Source: a virus. From it: a stretch of 23,745 bases of DNA. Shown here piece by piece: positions 22,020 through 23,745 of this stretch (positions are counted from its first letter, which is position 1; each line of letters opens with the position of its first letter). Location of the stretch: positions 1 to 23,745 of IMG/VR virus record IMGVR_UViG_3300028114_000109; one strand, written 5' to 3'. Position numbers and translations under genes: made by a program. Under the pieces are notes generated by a model. The model was not told where the DNA came from. It saw nothing but the letters and a program-made list of their open reading frames with translations, and did not search any database.

Positions 22020-23345
22020 TTATATTTGTTTATGTTCAATGTCTACTTTTCCACCTTTGTAGTGTAGGAGTGTGATAGTTGGTTCTGTATCTTTAGTGAC
22101 ATATCATTCACGGATTTCATGTACTCATGGAGCTGTGAGAGCACCAGCACTTATTCTATTGATTCTTCCACTTCGTTCGTGTTGTAGACGATGGATATGT
22201 CAGCTAAGGATAACTTTCTCACCTTGTGTTCTAAACTTGCCAAATCGAGAGACAATTTCGTCAGGTTTCATTTTTGCTAAACCTTTCACATCTCAATGAA
22301 AAAGAAAGTGTTCTATTCAGCTTATCATAGTCACGAGCATAGTTTCATCAGAATCTTCAAATCCTATTTTAGAATCAAGTTGGCGTTGGAGGAGTTGGTG
22401 CATCATCCATCCAGCGAGTCGAAACTGGTCATCGTCTCGACTTTCTGTTACTCTATCATGGTTTCATCGTACCGCTTTTACGTCTACATCATGGTTCGCT
22501 TTTAGGCGGTTCAGTTCTTCAGCGTAGAGGGCGGAAACATACAAGATGAGTTTATGAGGTTGTCGAAAGTCAGGATGCATTGATAACTTCGTGTCAGGGT
22601 GTGCTCACATCTGAGTTGCATCTTCGAGGTCATCCCCGAGCATAAGTACGTTTATTCTATCGACTGGTTGTTCGATAAGGTGATCAATAACTCTTCCTAA
22701 TCTTTTGGCGGTTTCATAGGTTTCTCGATTTCAAAAGTGTGCATCTGTCAGGATTACAGATACTGATTCTACTGTTTTAGCTTGGCTTCTAAAAGTACGA
22801 GGGGGGATAGAGGGCATCCCAGCTCTGTCAAATTCTTGTACTATATCTTGTGTCCATGAATCTTGTACTGCGAGCTTCATCGCAAAATCATTGAGCATTG
22901 CGTTTCTCTTCTTTTCGCCAGCTTTGTCGAGGATCTTCCCAACATGAGTATCTACGCCACGTTCTATGATTTCTTCAAATTCATCTGCCATGTCTGCCTC
23001 AGTGAGAAACTTGAGTCTATCATGCGGAATGGGGAGCGAATGCTTCACCAGATTCATGCACGACTTGAACGCTTGCCATGTTTTACCTGTCATTCCATAC
23101 TTCTTTTGTACTTCTAATCCTGTGAGATTTGCTCAATGAAGGACATAATCTTCAAAGACAGATTGTGCGAGTTCACAATCAACGTGTACACACTTCTTTT
23201 TCTGTACTGGTCAATCCTGTACTGTAATATATATCATGTAATACTTTCTTCCGTCTGTTCCCCTTTGTACTTCGGGCATATCTGTCTCTCCGAGTAACTG
23301 ATTGAGGGTTTTTATCCCCTCATCTTGCTCTGGATTATCATTCAT
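22020..23345 (-). CDS. HTH plus calcineurin-like metallophosphoesterase
   Basis: 441 residues. The N-terminus (about 1-120) has a helix-turn-helix-like segment LTGLEVQKKYGMTGKTWQAF and a helical section. From residue about 190 the metallophosphoesterase motifs run in order: LTDAHFG, LMLGDDLED, VRGNHDRV, FLFHGDVKG and LSGHIHR. All metal and catalytic residues (D-x-H, G-D, G-N-H-D, H, G-H-x-H) are present. The Gly of GNHD and of GHIH are encoded by UGA, the strongest proof of recoding in the window. The family covers nucleases and phosphatases; the fused DNA-binding part favours a nucleic-acid substrate. It has the TTTAC-N9-ATG start signature. Confidence 0.88.
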
Positions 23346-23368
23346 AAAAGAATGGTAAAGAAATAAAA

Positions 23369-23617
23369 CTAACCTCGAAAGATAGGGTTTCAGGGCGGAA
23401 GCCGATTGAGAAGTGGTGGGAGTGGTGCATCCTTATCGAGTAAGATATGAGTTTGTTCGTTTATCTGTCGTACTACTTCTTGAGCTGATTCGTGCTTTTC
23501 TCGTAGGGCTATCATTTTATCCACCATCATTCCTTCATCTTCTGGTACTTTATGACGAAGTTGGAAGAGTATTTCTTCTTGATCTTCGTTTACTTGTGGC
23601 TTGAGAGGGTGGTTCAT
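23369..23617 (-). CDS. 82-residue helical acidic protein
   Basis: MNHPLKPQVNEDQEEILFQL, RHKVPEDEGMMVDKMIALRE, KHESAQEVVRQINEQTHILL, DKDAPLPPLLNRLPPGNPIF, RG. Helical with an acidic N-terminal half and a Pro-rich tail. The final UGA (Gly in PPGN) would be misread as its stop in the standard code, removing six residues. TATAAT ends 6 nt before its ATG. Function unknown. Confidence 0.72.
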
Positions 23618-23623
23618 ACTAAA

Positions 23624-23650
23624 ATTATAGTCAAAAAATAAAACAAGCTA
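23624..23650 (-). promoter_or_regulatory. Weak promoter, TATAAT 6 nt before ATG
   Basis: -10 TATAAT at 23624-23629, ATG at 23617. The sequence 15 nt upstream is TAGCTT, a poor -35. Spacing to ATG matches the three better cases. Confidence 0.35.
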
Positions 23651-23745
23651 GAGAGTTTTTTCTTTTTTCTCCTTGCGAGCCAAATAGTACAAGTGTTGTT
23701 TATGTTTTCGAGCAAGACGGAGCTTTTCACGATGCTTTTCGTCAG
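23648..23745 (-). CDS. C-terminal end of a basic protein (5' part outside window)
   Basis: Only the last 31 residues are visible: DEKHREKLRLARKHKQHLYY then LARKEKKEKTL. Very Lys/Arg-rich helix ending in UAG. The rest lies beyond the window, so neither family nor function can be assigned. Confidence 0.6.
   Translation of the reverse strand, partial: DEKHREKLRLARKHKQHLYYLARKEKKEKTL

Noticed and set aside
1-23745. Frameshifts, sequencing errors or widespread pseudogenes as the reason for broken ORFs
   Set aside because: All breaks are single in-frame UGA codons at glycine positions and reading frames continue unchanged.
1-23745. tRNA genes, CRISPR arrays, integrase or IS elements
   Set aside because: No cloverleaf-like T-arm sequences, spaced repeats, tyrosine or serine recombinase, or transposase motifs were found on either strand.

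Overview
The window looks like about 24 kb of a double-stranded DNA phage (or prophage-like) genome from a host that reads UGA as glycine (genetic code 25), i.e. an Absconditabacteria (SR1) or Gracilibacteria bacterium. Read with the standard code it is a litter of short ORFs. Read with UGA=Gly it resolves into about 58 tightly packed genes, all on the minus strand, ending only in UAA or UAG. The assignment rests on invariant glycines: the Gly of both GNHD and GHIH in a metallophosphoesterase (22020-23345), the Gly after DPPY in a methyltransferase (12094-12774), and the second-position helices of a replication initiator are all UGA. Tryptophan at conserved places is UGG, so UGA=Trp does not fit. 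The sequence is AT-rich.

Transcription runs from high to low coordinates. 23745-20800 carries a partial gene, a small acidic gene, an HTH plus metallophosphoesterase protein, a CHAP hydrolase and a papain-like cysteine peptidase. 20700-17486 carries a Rha-type regulator, a small secreted protein with a long leader, small genes, a YopX-family protein, a membrane-anchored lysozyme or transglycosylase and an HExxH metallopeptidase. 17460-10259 is the replication and DNA-modification region: a replisome-organiser initiator with 11-bp iteron-like repeats inside it, two orphan DNA adenine methyltransferases, zinc-ribbon mini-proteins and a phage ssDNA-binding protein. 10230-4700 holds two tandem paralogues made of Cys-x-x repeats, a RusA-type resolvase and about 18 small genes. 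4670-1 is morphogenesis: terminase small subunit, head-tail adaptor, a large beta-rich tail or tail-needle-region protein, a lectin-ended receptor-binding fibre and the start of another virion gene. The order adaptor then large beta-propeller-like protein recalls podoviral tail machines. No large terminase, portal, capsid, integrase, tRNA or CRISPR is present in the window.

Regulatory signals form families. One promoter family is TTGCAA-16-TATACT or near variants; another is TTGTAA/TTGCTA-15-TATAAT placed exactly 6 nt before an ATG, which suggests leaderless mRNAs. Start codons almost never have an AGGAGG-type site. Instead, five genes share TTTAC exactly 9 nt before ATG within a U-rich leader. 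Two hairpin terminators each sit just after a copy of the same 15-nt promoter-like motif. A 26-bp element is repeated upstream of two promoters. All calls were made by eye from the sequence; no database search was possible.
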